From Catenulispora pinistramenti (GTDB lineage Bacteria; Actinomycetota; Actinomycetes; Streptomycetales; Catenulisporaceae), in contig NZ_JAAFYZ010000059.1 in the NCBI RefSeq assembly GCF_018274385.1, positions 1 to 50,207 on the forward strand: a DNA stretch of 50,207 nucleotides, written 5' to 3'. The position numbers and the translations under genes are program-made. This document shows positions 28,399-37,535 of the stretch, in pieces. Below the pieces are notes generated by a model. It was not told the DNA's origin. It worked only from the letters and a program-made list of their open reading frames with translations, and did no database searches. Within the stretch, counting starts at the first letter, position 1. Each line of letters starts with the position of its first letter.

Positions 28399-31300
28399 CA
28401 ACACCCACTCCTGATTCGCCCCGGCGTTGCAGTCGTAGATGACCAGCTGCGTACCGGAGCCGCCGGAGGCGTTGTCGTCCAGGCACTTGCCGGACTGCGG
28501 ATTGACCAGTTCGCCGTTCGGCTGCGGTGACCAGTTCTGCGCCCCGGAGTTGTTGCACGTGTACAGCTGAACCGGAGTCGAGTTCCCCGTGTTGCCGCCC
28601 TGCACGTCCAGGCACTTGCCCAGCGTCTGGAGCGTGCCGTTGCTCTCGACCGTCCACTGCTGGGCGTTCGTCTGGTCGCACGTGTAGACCTGCACCGGGT
28701 TGGCATCCGTGGTGACGGCGTTCCGGTCGTCCAAGCACAAGCCCTGATACCCGGTCACCTGTCCTGTCGGCGGGCTCCCGGAAGCGATCGCGACTGTATT
28801 CGTGCTCGAAGTCCCGGCACCGGTCGTCACCGAGATCGTGGCGGTGGTTCCGGGCGTGACGGCCCACTCGTTGTTCGAGCCGGACGGCTGCGGGACCGTG
28901 AACGTGATGGCGCTGTCGCTCCAGCTGTTCACGGTGAAGCCGGCCAGGTCGCCCGGGGCACCCCAGTTGGTGCCGTTGTCGCTGAACGTCAGGTAGCCGC
29001 TGCCCTGCGAAGCGCCGAAGCCGCTGCCGGTGACCGTGACCTGCTGCCCGGCCGCGGCGGTGGCCGGGGAGCTGGAGGTGATGGTCGGGGTGCTCGGCTC
29101 CGAGCGCTGCACGGGAGTGCCGCCGGTCTGGGTGACCGTGAGGCTGGACGAGGTCGCCACCGCGCCGAGCGGCACCTGCAAGGTGTTGGTGGCGCTGTCG
29201 TAGCTCCACTGCGACGACGACAGCGTCTGCCCGTTGATCTGCACCGAGCCCGGCTGCGACTCGTCGACCAGGGCGAGCGTGTAGTTCCGGCTGCTCGGCG
29301 CCCCTGAGTAGGAGCCGGTGGCCGGCGAGATCGTCAGCGTGGAGCTCGCGCCGGAGGCGTTCTCGGTGTAGGCGATGGGGGTCTGCGTCGACTGCCCCGA
29401 CTGGTAGCCGAGGCCGGTCCCGGCGTCGTCGTACAGCGAGGAGGAGCCGTTCGCCCCGGCGTGCACCTGCAAGGTGATCGGTGCGGAGCCGGCGCTGGTC
29501 GCCTGTCCGTTCGAGGGCTGCAACGCGATGATGCCGCCCTCCTTGACGAACACCGGCATCCGGCTGGTCGGCGTGTCAATGCTCTGTGTCCCCGGCCCGG
29601 TGAACGTGGCGCCGGTGAAGTAGTCCTGCCAGGTGCCCGGCGGGAACCAGACCTGCGCCGCGACGTCGGCGCCGGGCTGGGTGACCGGTGCGACGAGCAC
29701 GTTGGTTCCGAGCGTGTACTCGGTCGGGTTGGTGTAGGCGGCGGACTGGCCGGGATAGTTCAGATACAGCGCCTGCGTCATCGGGATGCCGGTGCTGCTC
29801 GACTGCGCGGCCAGCGTGTACAGGTACGGCACCAGTTCCTCGCGCAGTTGCATGAAGTTGTCGCCGACCGCCTGCGTCGCGGCGTCGTACTCCCACGGGA
29901 GCCGTGCGTTCTGGCCCCGGTCCACGCCGTTCGAGTGCTCCCGCATGATCGGCTGGAACGTGCCCAGTTGCAGCCATCGCAGATACAGATCGTCCGGAAC
30001 GTTGGCGCTGCCGGTGTTGTCCCCCAGGAAGCTCCCGATGTCGTCGCTGACGTAGGGCTCGCCGATGCTCCCCTCGTCCTGCGACAGCTGCGCCTCGCTG
30101 GCCAGCTCGTTCCACGTGCCCTGGGTGTCGCCGGTGAAGGCGATCGCCGAGCGGTGGTCGGCCCAGGGGCCGGCGGCGTAGGCGCCGGCCTGCGAGTTCT
30201 GGTTCGAGGCTCCGACCCGTGCCAGGTCGAAGCCGCGGTCGCCGTTGTTCACCATCTGCCGCGCGGTCAGGTAGTTGATCCAGGCGTCGGGGGTGACGCC
30301 GGGCTGGGAGAACACGCCGCTGTTGTCGCAGCACCAGTCGAGCCAGGTCATCCCGACAGCGTTCTGAGTCGGGTCGGCGGTGGCGAAGTACGACTCGGCC
30401 TGGGCCACGTTGCCCCAGTCCCAGATCGCGCAGGGCCCGCCGTTGGAACAGCTGGACTGGACCGAGAGCGTGTTGCCGGCGATGTCCTGGGCCTGGGAGT
30501 AGAGCGGGTCGTTCGTCGCGATCGCGGAGTGCACGTTGAGCGCGACGTCGATGCCCTGCGCCTTGGCCCAGTCGGTGAAGGCGGTCGGGTCGGGGAACAG
30601 CGAGGAGTTCCACTCCCAGCCGTTCCAGGTGTTCGGGCTCTTCCAGTCGGTGTCGACCGACAGGTCGTCCAGCGAGACGCCGTTGGCCTGGAACTGCGGC
30701 AAGATCGTGCTCTGATAATCAGAGGTCGAATAACCGTAGTAGCGGGAGAACCAGTTCCCGAACACCGACTCGTCGGGCAGCGTCGAAGGCCCGGTCAGCT
30801 TGGCCAGGTCACCCAGCGCGCCGGTGAAGTTCTGCCCGTAGCCGAACAGGTAGCCGTCCTGGACGTCTCCGGTCGGGCGGTTCGCCACCCAGCCGTCCGA
30901 GGTCCAGACCGAGGTCTGGGAGTCGTCCAGCAGGTACCAGCCGGACTGGTCGAGCAGGCCGGAGGCCTCCTTCGGGATGTTCGCGGTGCAGGCGTCGCCG
31001 CTCTGTCCGCTGGCGCAGGTCGGGCCGCCGGAGTAGGAGCCGTTGGCCGAGTCGTAGGAGCGGATGTAGCCGCCGAGCGGGTTGGCCGGGGCGAACGGGG
31101 CCGCGGTCGCGCCGGGTGCGGTCACCGAGATGTCGTCGACGTTCACGTTGCAGCTGTCGCCGCTGTCGCAGTTCATCGCGACGGTGTCGGTGCCGCCGGC
31201 CGGCGTCACCGGGACCGTGACCGTCGACCAGTCGTCCCAGCTCGCCGTGGCCGGGAAGCTGACCTGGGTGGTGACGCCGTTGACGACCAGGTCCTCGGTC

Positions 31301-32028
31301 CGGGTCTCGGTGTTGCCGTCACCGCCCTTGTTGTTGGCGTACCGGATGGTGACGTTCGCCGCGCCGGCCGTGGTGCCCAGTACCCGCCACGACGCGTTCG
31401 CCCCAGTGGCGGTCAGGCCCGCGACGAACCCCGGCGGGCTCTGATAGCCGTTGTGGTTGTTGGCGATCGACGCGCCGCCGCTCAGCGCGGCGGCGCCGGC
31501 CTGGCAGGACTGGCCGAACGTGCACTCCCCGCCCCACGTCGGCGTGACGTTCGCGGACGCCCCCGGAGGCAGCGCACCGAGCAACCGCATCTTCGTGTTG
31601 ACCGCCGAGAAGGGGCCGGAGCCGACCTGGTACGTCAGCGTCATCGCGCTGGTGGTGATGGTCAGCTGGCCGTTGGCCACGTTGCTGGTGAAGGACGGGA
31701 CCGTGAAGTCGCGATCCATGATGTCGAACGTCGGATCGTCCAGGAAGCTGCCGGTCGGCGAGTATTCCATCCGGACCACGCCGGGCGTCAGTACTTCGAA
31801 GCGCGCGTCGCCCTCGACCACAGTGGCCTGCGACGCGGCCTTGCCGTTCGCCATGTTGATCGGGTTGGACAGGTTGACCGGGGACGAATCCGAGGTCGCC
31901 GTCTGCGCGGCGGCCGGGATGACCGCGGCGATCAAAGCCGCGGAGATCAGTCCGCTGATAAGCGGCAGGCGGCGCTTCACGGCGCGCTTCGCGACGTGCT
32001 TCGTGACGTGCTTCGTGATCCGCTTCAT
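28393..32028 (-). CDS. Secreted GH31 alpha-glycosidase with internal CBM, TIG and ricin lectin domains
   Basis: About 1211 residues. A basic start (MKRITKHVTKHVAKRAVKRR) and signal helix lead to an N-terminal beta domain. A CBM35/6-like module sits at about 186-306, with the calcium-type end NVDDISV. The GH31 barrel (about 320-700) has Asp564 in TWLDWCCDN as expected nucleophile and Asp634 in FTGDTQGTW as acid/base. C-terminal beta domains, an IPT/TIG domain (about 980-1073) and one three-repeat ricin trefoil (about 1086-1211) follow. The ATG at 32028 overlaps the GH3 stop (ATGA) and is preferred to the GTG at 32040. Alpha-xylosidase or alpha-glucosidase activity is plausible; pairing with GH3 hints at xyloglucan. 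Confidence 0.88.
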   Translation of the reverse strand: MKRITKHVTKHVAKRAVKRRLPLISGLISAALIAAVIPAAAQTATSDSSPVNLSNPINMANGKAASQATVVEGDARFEVLTPGVVRMEYSPTGSFLDDPTFDIMDRDFTVPSFTSNVANGQLTITTSAMTLTYQVGSGPFSAVNTKMRLLGALPPGASANVTPTWGGECTFGQSCQAGAAALSGGASIANNHNGYQSPPGFVAGLTATGANASWRVLGTTAGAANVTIRYANNKGGDGNTETRTEDLVVNGVTTQVSFPATASWDDWSTVTVPVTPAGGTDTVAMNCDSGDSCNVNVDDISVTAPGATAAPFAPANPLGGYIRSYDSANGSYSGGPTCASGQSGDACTANIPKEASGLLDQSGWYLLDDSQTSVWTSDGWVANRPTGDVQDGYLFGYGQNFTGALGDLAKLTGPSTLPDESVFGNWFSRYYGYSTSDYQSTILPQFQANGVSLDDLSVDTDWKSPNTWNGWEWNSSLFPDPTAFTDWAKAQGIDVALNVHSAIATNDPLYSQAQDIAGNTLSVQSSCSNGGPCAIWDWGNVAQAESYFATADPTQNAVGMTWLDWCCDNSGVFSQPGVTPDAWINYLTARQMVNNGDRGFDLARVGASNQNSQAGAYAAGPWADHRSAIAFTGDTQGTWNELASEAQLSQDEGSIGEPYVSDDIGSFLGDNTGSANVPDDLYLRWLQLGTFQPIMREHSNGVDRGQNARLPWEYDAATQAVGDNFMQLREELVPYLYTLAAQSSSTGIPMTQALYLNYPGQSAAYTNPTEYTLGTNVLVAPVTQPGADVAAQVWFPPGTWQDYFTGATFTGPGTQSIDTPTSRMPVFVKEGGIIALQPSNGQATSAGSAPITLQVHAGANGSSSLYDDAGTGLGYQSGQSTQTPIAYTENASGASSTLTISPATGSYSGAPSSRNYTLALVDESQPGSVQINGQTLSSSQWSYDSATNTLQVPLGAVATSSSLTVTQTGGTPVQRSEPSTPTITSSSPATAAAGQQVTVTGSGFGASQGSGYLTFSDNGTNWGAPGDLAGFTVNSWSDSAITFTVPQPSGSNNEWAVTPGTTATISVTTGAGTSSTNTVAIASGSPPTGQVTGYQGLCLDDRNAVTTDANPVQVYTCDQTNAQQWTVESNGTLQTLGKCLDVQGGNTGNSTPVQLYTCNNSGAQNWSPQPNGELVNPQSGKCLDDNASGGSGTQLVIYDCNAGANQEWVLP

Positions 32029-35000
32029 GACAGCGTCCACTTCTGGTTCGCGGCGTCGGTGCAGCTATAGATCTGCAACTGCGTACCCGATCCGCCGGAG
32101 CCGGTGTCGTCGAGGCACTTGCCGGAGTTGGGGTTGAGCAGTTCGCCGTTGCTCTGCGGCTGCCAGACCTGCGCGACGGTGTTGTTGCAGGTGTAGAGCT
32201 GGACGAGGGTGCCGTTCGCGGTACCGGCGGCGTTCACGTCCAGGCACTTGCCCAGAGCCTGCAAGGTGCCATTCGATGCGACGGTCCACTGCTGGGCGTT
32301 GGTGCCGTTGCAGGTGTAGACCTGCACCGGAGTGCCGTCGGCACTGCTGGCGCTACGGACGTCGACACACAGACCCTGGTAGCCGGTGATCGGACCGGTT
32401 CCGGTACCCGTCGAGGAGCCCGCCGGGGAGATCCACTCCTGATTCGGCGCGCCGGAGCAGTCCCAGATCTGGACCTTCGTACCGGACAGACCGGAGCCGG
32501 TGTCGTCCAGGCAGCGACCGGACTGCGGGTTACGCAGCGTGCCGTTGGACTGCGGCTGCCACTGCTGCGCACCGGTGTTGTTGCAGGTGTACAGATCGAC
32601 CGCGGTCCCGTTCGCGGTGCCACCGGCAGCGACGTCCAGGCACTTGCCCAGCGAACGGACCGTCCCGTCGGATTCCTCAGTCCACTGCTGGGAGTTGGTG
32701 CCGTTGCAGGTGTAGACCTCGACCGCCGTGCCGTCGGCGTTGTTGGCCGCGGTCACGTCCAAACAAAGGCCCTGATAGCCGACCAGCGGCGTCGTCGGGA
32801 CCCCGGCCGTCGAGGGTGCGACGGTCCACAGGAACGTGGTGGTCGCCTGCGCGCCGTCGGCGTCCTTGGCGGTCACGCTAACGGTGCTCGTGCCGGCGGT
32901 CGTCGGCGTGCCGGTGATCTGGCCGGCGGCGGAGATCGACAGGCCGGCGGGCAGGCCGGTCGCGGTGAACACAGGGGTCTGACCCGCGGTCGAGTCGCCG
33001 GCGGTCACCTGCACCGAGGTCGCGGCACCGGCCAGGCCTTCCTGCGGGCCCGGGCTGGTGACGCTGACCGGCTGGCCGAGCTGGTTCGCGGCCACGGAGA
33101 GCGTGCCGGACAACCCGAGCGCCGAGGCGGAGTCGGCGTCGCCGACCGCGATGCCGTAACTGCCGGTGCTCGTGGCCCAGTTGTTTGTATTGGTGCTCCA
33201 GTAGCGCAGGTTCTGCTCGGCGACCGGGAAGGACACCGTCTGGCTCTGGCCGGGCTGAAGGTCGACCCGCGCGAAGCCCTCAAGCTGGCGCGGCGGCTGG
33301 CCCGAGGCGGCCGGGTCGGTGACGTACAACTGCGCGACATCGGCGCCTTCGCGGCTGCCGGTGTTGGTCACGGTGGCGGTGACCGTCGCCGCGCCGCCCT
33401 GCGGCAGGGAACTGATGTGCAGGTTCGAGTAGGAGAAGCTGGTGTAGGACAGGCCGTAGCCGAACGGGAACAACGGTGTCAGGCCCTTGCTGTCATACCA
33501 GCGATAGCCGACGTCCACCCCCTCGGAGTACTGCACCTGCCCGTTGACGCCGGGCCACTGCGCACTGGTGCTCGCCGGGACCTGGGACAGCGAGGTCGGG
33601 AACGTCACCGGCAGGTGGCCGGAGGGGTTGGTGGTGCCGAACAGGACGTTCGCGATCGCCGTGCCGTCACTCTGCCCCGGGTACCAGGCTTCGAGCACAC
33701 CCTTGACCGAGGACAGCCACGGCATCGTGACCGCCGAGCCGGTGTTCAGGACCACGATGGTGTTCGGGTTCGCGGCGGCCACCGCGGAGATCAGCGCGTT
33801 GTCCGAGGAGGACAGATCGATGCCGGACAGGTCGCTGCCCTCGGACTCGGCGTTGCTGACGAAGACCACTGCGACGCTGGAGTTTGCGGCCAGCGAGGCG
33901 GCCGAGCCGCTGTTGGTGCCGTCGTCGTAGGCCACGGTCGTACCGGCGGGCGCCGCACTGGTGATGCCCTGCAACGGGGTCACCGTGCCGCTGGAGTTGA
34001 CGCTCGCGCTACCGCCGCCGGCGCTCTGCACGCTGGTCGAGGCGTCGGCGCCGATGACGGCGATCGAGCTGTTGCCCGAGCCGAGCGGCAGGACGTTACC
34101 GGAATTCTTCAGCAACACAGTGCCCTGCTCCGCCAGGTGCTCCCCGGTCGCCTGGTCGGCGGCGTTGGTCGCGGTAGCGGCCGGTGAGCCCACGGGCGGC
34201 CTGTCGAACAGCCCGAAGGCGAACTCCTGGGTGAGGATCCGGGAGACCGAGGTGTCGATCGCCGCCTGCGACACCTGGCCGGCGTTGACGGCCGATATCA
34301 GGGAGCTGCCGAAGTTGGTGTTGTCACCCGGCATGTCCTGGTCCAGGCCGGCGTTCACGGCCGGTGCGCCGGAGTGCGTGGCGCCCCAGTCGGAGGTGAC
34401 GAAGCCGGAGAAGCCGAACTGCTGGCGTAGCGCGGCGTTCAGGATATCAGGATCCTGACAGGCATAGGTGCCGTTGATGGTGCTGTAGGAGCACATCACC
34501 GACGACGCGGCGCCCTGCTGCACCGAAGCCTGGAAGGCGGGCAGGTAGATCTCCTGCAACGTCTGGTCCGAGGCGATCACGTTGTCCGACGGGGTGTTGC
34601 GGTTCGTCTCCTGGTTGTACGCGGCCAGGTGCTTCACCTGCGCCATCGTCCCGGTGGACTGCACGCCCCGGATGTCGGCCGCGCCCATCTGACCATTGAG
34701 GTAGGGGTCTTCGCCGACCGACTCGAAGGCCCGGCCCCAACGCGGGTCGCGGACGATGTTGATGGTCGGACCCAGATCGACGGTCGTGCCCTTGGCCGCC
34801 TGTTCGGCACCGATCACCTGGCCGAAGCTCTGCTCGGCGGAGGTGTCGAAGGTCGCTGCGACATCGACCGGCGCGGGCAGCTGCGTGACGTTGTTCATGC
34901 CGTCACCGGGACCGGCCGGGCCGTCCTCCAGGTTCATCGCCGGGATGCACAGCGAGCCGATGGCCGGGGTGAACCCGACGTAGCTGGAGCCGCCGATCCC

Positions 35001-35261
35001 GGTCATCAGCTGGACCTTCTGGGCCAGCGTCATATGCGAGAGCACCTGGCTCACCCGTTGCGGGACCGGTGCGCTGGAACCCACCCAGGGACAGGCGGTG
35101 GACGCGGCCGGGGCGGCCTGCGCGGCCTGGGCACCCGGCGTGGCGGCGTACGTCGCGATCACCGACGCGGACAGCGCGGCGAGCGCCACGCCCACTCGGG
35201 CCCGGGCCAGCCGGGATCTCGGCGTGGGGCTGAGCCTGGCGGCGGATCTGGTGCCTCGCAT
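32025..35261 (-). CDS. Secreted GH3 beta-glycosidase with two ricin lectin domains
   Basis: This 1078-residue protein has a signal peptide (about 1-46). The GH3 N-domain (about 60-370) has nucleophile Asp291 in GFVTSDWGATH and the HLAAYNQETNR substrate loop. The GH3 C-domain (about 390-620) is followed by a fibronectin-III-like domain (about 650-725) with the PRQLEGFARVDLQPGQS signature. A putative Ig (He_PIG-like) domain (about 733-815) and two complete ricin-type trefoils (about 824-943 and 955-1078) complete it, each trefoil with three QxW repeats. GGAGG just before the ATG at 35261 supports the start. It is first in an operon with GH31. Beta-glucosidase or beta-xylosidase activity at polymer surfaces is expected. 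Confidence 0.92.
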   Translation of the reverse strand: MRGTRSAARLSPTPRSRLARARVGVALAALSASVIATYAATPGAQAAQAAPAASTACPWVGSSAPVPQRVSQVLSHMTLAQKVQLMTGIGGSSYVGFTPAIGSLCIPAMNLEDGPAGPGDGMNNVTQLPAPVDVAATFDTSAEQSFGQVIGAEQAAKGTTVDLGPTINIVRDPRWGRAFESVGEDPYLNGQMGAADIRGVQSTGTMAQVKHLAAYNQETNRNTPSDNVIASDQTLQEIYLPAFQASVQQGAASSVMCSYSTINGTYACQDPDILNAALRQQFGFSGFVTSDWGATHSGAPAVNAGLDQDMPGDNTNFGSSLISAVNAGQVSQAAIDTSVSRILTQEFAFGLFDRPPVGSPAATATNAADQATGEHLAEQGTVLLKNSGNVLPLGSGNSSIAVIGADASTSVQSAGGGSASVNSSGTVTPLQGITSAAPAGTTVAYDDGTNSGSAASLAANSSVAVVFVSNAESEGSDLSGIDLSSSDNALISAVAAANPNTIVVLNTGSAVTMPWLSSVKGVLEAWYPGQSDGTAIANVLFGTTNPSGHLPVTFPTSLSQVPASTSAQWPGVNGQVQYSEGVDVGYRWYDSKGLTPLFPFGYGLSYTSFSYSNLHISSLPQGGAATVTATVTNTGSREGADVAQLYVTDPAASGQPPRQLEGFARVDLQPGQSQTVSFPVAEQNLRYWSTNTNNWATSTGSYGIAVGDADSASALGLSGTLSVAANQLGQPVSVTSPGPQEGLAGAATSVQVTAGDSTAGQTPVFTATGLPAGLSISAAGQITGTPTTAGTSTVSVTAKDADGAQATTTFLWTVAPSTAGVPTTPLVGYQGLCLDVTAANNADGTAVEVYTCNGTNSQQWTEESDGTVRSLGKCLDVAAGGTANGTAVDLYTCNNTGAQQWQPQSNGTLRNPQSGRCLDDTGSGLSGTKVQIWDCSGAPNQEWISPAGSSTGTGTGPITGYQGLCVDVRSASSADGTPVQVYTCNGTNAQQWTVASNGTLQALGKCLDVNAAGTANGTLVQLYTCNNTVAQVWQPQSNGELLNPNSGKCLDDTGSGGSGTQLQIYSCTDAANQKWTLS

Positions 35262-35366
35262 GGTGCCTCCGGGGGCATACGGAAACGGTGGCCGGTGCGG
35301 GAGGTGACGCCGCGCGGGGTCGAGCCGCGGCCGGGGACGGCGGGAGGGGCCACCGTCGGCAGGGGT

Positions 35367-35385
35367 TTGTTGTAGCCACCAACAA
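35367..35385. promoter_or_regulatory. Candidate operator upstream of the GH3-GH31 operon
   Basis: TTGTTG (35367-35372) and CAACAA (35380-35385) form an inverted repeat with a 7-base spacer, about 105 bp before the GH3 start, in a patch poorer in GC than its surroundings. Evidence is symmetry and position only. Confidence 0.35.
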
Positions 35386-35468
35386 CCGGTGCGTAACGCG
35401 GATGAAACACCTGCGGCGTGCGACTGTCAATACCTCACGAAACCTGCGGACCAGCCCAATTGCGGCCC

Positions 35469-35825
35469 TCACCAGCGCTTATGTGGAGAAGGCCCCTGAG
35501 ATTGAAACGGTCCTATTTGAGACCGGCGATGAAGGATTTCCTCGACGGTCTCCTCCACGCTCAGCTCCGAAGTGTCCAGCCACAGCCCGATCCGGGGCGT
35601 CCGCTCGCGCAGGTGGGCGTCAAGCTCCGACACCCCTTCATCGCCCGGCTTATAGGCGACCTTCCCTCGCGCCGCCCGCCGCGCCTCATCGCGCTCCCGC
35701 ACCACATCAGCGCGCGGCACGAGAACGACCACGTGGCACGGCCGGGTACGAATCGCCGCGACCATCTCCGCCAAGTAGGGGCCGAGGATCACGTCCTGCA
35801 AGACAACGGTAAAGCCCGGGTAGTT
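35469..35825 (-). pseudogene. C-terminal relic of an AAA/P-loop phosphotransferase-like kinase
   Basis: The segment FTVVLQDVILGPYLAEMV continues through a kinase-like HVVVLVPRADVVRERDEARR and TPRIGLWLDTSELSVEETV. These match the C-terminal half of small (about 170-residue) P-loop kinase-like proteins of actinomycetes. The N-terminal half with the GxxGxGKT nucleotide loop is absent: family-like sequence ends at about 35825 and runs into unrelated low-complexity DNA next to the large palindrome. Without the P-loop it cannot bind ATP in the usual way, so I read it as a 5'-truncated relic. Confidence 0.7.
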
Positions 35826-35880
35826 TCGCGACGTGCCGGTCGCCGAATGGGATCGGTTCCCGGCTGGTGCTGCGGGATTC

Positions 35881-35934
35881 TGGAACTGGAACTGGAACTG
35901 GAACTGGAAGTGGAAGTGGAAGTGGAAGTGGAAG
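35881..35934. repeat. Hexanucleotide microsatellite
   Basis: Nine uninterrupted 6-bp units: TGGAAC four times then TGGAAG five times. It lies between the truncated kinase relic and the left end of the large palindrome. No reading frame across it has normal codon bias. Confidence 0.95.
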
Positions 35935-35970
35935 TGGGCGGGGGTGGAGTTTGCAGGGGGGTGAAGTTTG

Positions 35971-37345
35971 CGGGCCGGGTTGCGGTTGAGGTGTGGGTTT
36001 CAAAGCTTTTTACGGCCTTCGGTAATAGTTGTGCCGGTTCGGGGTTCGGGTCGGCGGGTGTGTTTGTCGGCTGCCGGTTTACGCGTTCACAACCCCGCCC
36101 CACCTCAGGCCTCTTCAACTCCAGCAAGTCAGAACAAGGACACAGGCCAGATCAACAGCACAGGCAAGATCAAGAGCCACAAGCAAGGTCAAGGTCAAGG
36201 GCTGTGATGAAGGGCCGGGCCTCCGGCGGGCCTCGGCAACCTCAGGGAAACTAGCGCGGTTCCCTAGGGTGGCCGGGTCAGTCTCAGCGGCTGCGGCCTG
36301 TGAGGTGGTGCGGTCCGTTCCCCACGGTCGCGTCGTCAGCCCGGGGGGTACAGCACCGGTGTCCGGGGGTAAAGTCCGCGCGCGGCGGTCGAGCATTTGA
36401 CCTGCGGTTTCGTTCAGCGCGAACTTGACCCCCGGCCACCGGCACTGTAGGCGAAGCCCTGCCGACGCGACCGAGGGGAACGAACCGAAAACCAGCCAGA
36501 GAAGTGCAAAACGGGGGGTGCGGGTACCGGCAACTCGGCGAGCTCGGCCGCCGGTGAGGGTGCTGGCAACGCGGCAGTCCCGAGGTGCGCATTCTGGGCT
36601 GGCCGGTGCGGGCGCAGGTGTGGGCGCGGGCTCGCCTAGCCGCCAAGATCGCTGCCGCCGGATGACAGACAGACCTGACCACCAAGATGGCTGCCGCCGG
36701 ATGACAGATCGGTCTGGGCGCCAAGACATGCCGCGCCTACCGCACCGGGCATGTTCTCGACCAACTGACCACCGGCCCGCCGCCACACCCTCACCGGCAG
36801 CCGCATCACCGACCCGCGTTGTCGTTCCCTGCGATTGCTATTCTTCCGGCTGGTTTTCGGTTCGTTCCCCTCGGTCGCGTCGGCAGGGCTTCGCCTACAG
36901 TGCCGGTGGCCGGGGGTCAAGTTCGCGCCATACGAAACCGCCGCCCACCTGCAGGTCCGCAGCGCGCGGACTTTACCCCCGGACACCGGTGCTGTACCCC
37001 CCGGGCTGACGACGCGACCGAGGGGAACGAACCGCACCACCCCACAAACCGCAGCCGCTGAGACTGACTCGGCCACCCTAGGGAACCGCGCTAGTTTCCC
37101 TGAGGTTGCCGAGGCCCGCCGGAGGCCCGGCCCTTCACCATCGCCTTTGACTTTGATCTTGCTCTGGCCCTTTGCCCTTGCTCTGACTTGCTGGAGTTGA
37201 AGAGGCCTGAGGTGGGGCGGGGTCGTGAACGCGAAAACCGGCAGCCGACAAACACACCCACCGACCCGAACCCCGAACCGGCACAACTATGACCGAAGGC
37301 CGTAAAAATAGCCTTTCAACCCACAACCCAACCGCAACCCGGCCC
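35971..37345. repeat. 1.4-kb imperfect palindrome built from nested inverted repeats
   Basis: The left arm (about 35971-36501) and right arm (about 36849-37345) are reverse complements, with over 90% identity in the stretches I aligned; an A-rich insertion near 36125-36200 is the main difference. Each arm holds a 63-bp unit in both orientations: 36317-36379 (+), 36419-36481 (-), 36864-36926 (+) and 36966-37028 (-), all starting GTTCCCC and containing CGGTCGCGTCG and CCGGGGGT. Both arms contain the 35-bp segment also found at 1-35. No transposase or other believable gene lies inside, and open frames here are artefacts of repeat composition. It could be a non-autonomous mobile element, a structured RNA locus or a nested repeat cluster. 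Confidence 0.85.
36643..36708. repeat. Direct repeat in the centre of the palindrome
   Basis: A 27-bp unit beginning CCAAGAT and ending GCCGCCGGATGACAGA occurs at 36643-36669 and 36682-36708 with one difference, giving a 39-bp period. A truncated CCAAGA start follows at 36721. It lies in the non-repeated centre of the palindrome. Confidence 0.8.
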
Positions 37346-37535
37346 TCTACCGCATCCAGCCAGCAATCTGGCGAAACCGCCACGCCGACGACCTCCGCCT
37401 AAGCCAAATCATCACCAGGGCAAACGTTGACTGATGCGGCACTGACTCCGGGCCGCGCTCCGGCTTGAGACCATGCTCAGCCTCGCCGCCCGCTCCAGCC
37501 CGCGCTCCGCCTCATGCCCCCGGCTCAGTTTCCCC
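37346..37535. other. Non-coding stretch between the palindrome and the ROK gene
   Basis: I see no gene here. It is C-rich with weak codon bias. No convincing hairpin terminator for the leftward ROK gene could be found by eye. Confidence 0.5.

Noticed and set aside
36643-36708. Central direct repeat as a plasmid iteron or replication origin
   Set aside because: Only two full copies, no Rep or Par gene nearby, and GC-rich throughout with no unwinding element.
36029-37286. Two similar predicted proteins in opposite directions inside the palindrome
   Set aside because: Their similarity is simply the inverted DNA repeat. Composition and codon use do not look coding, and the arms contain indels that break any shared frame.
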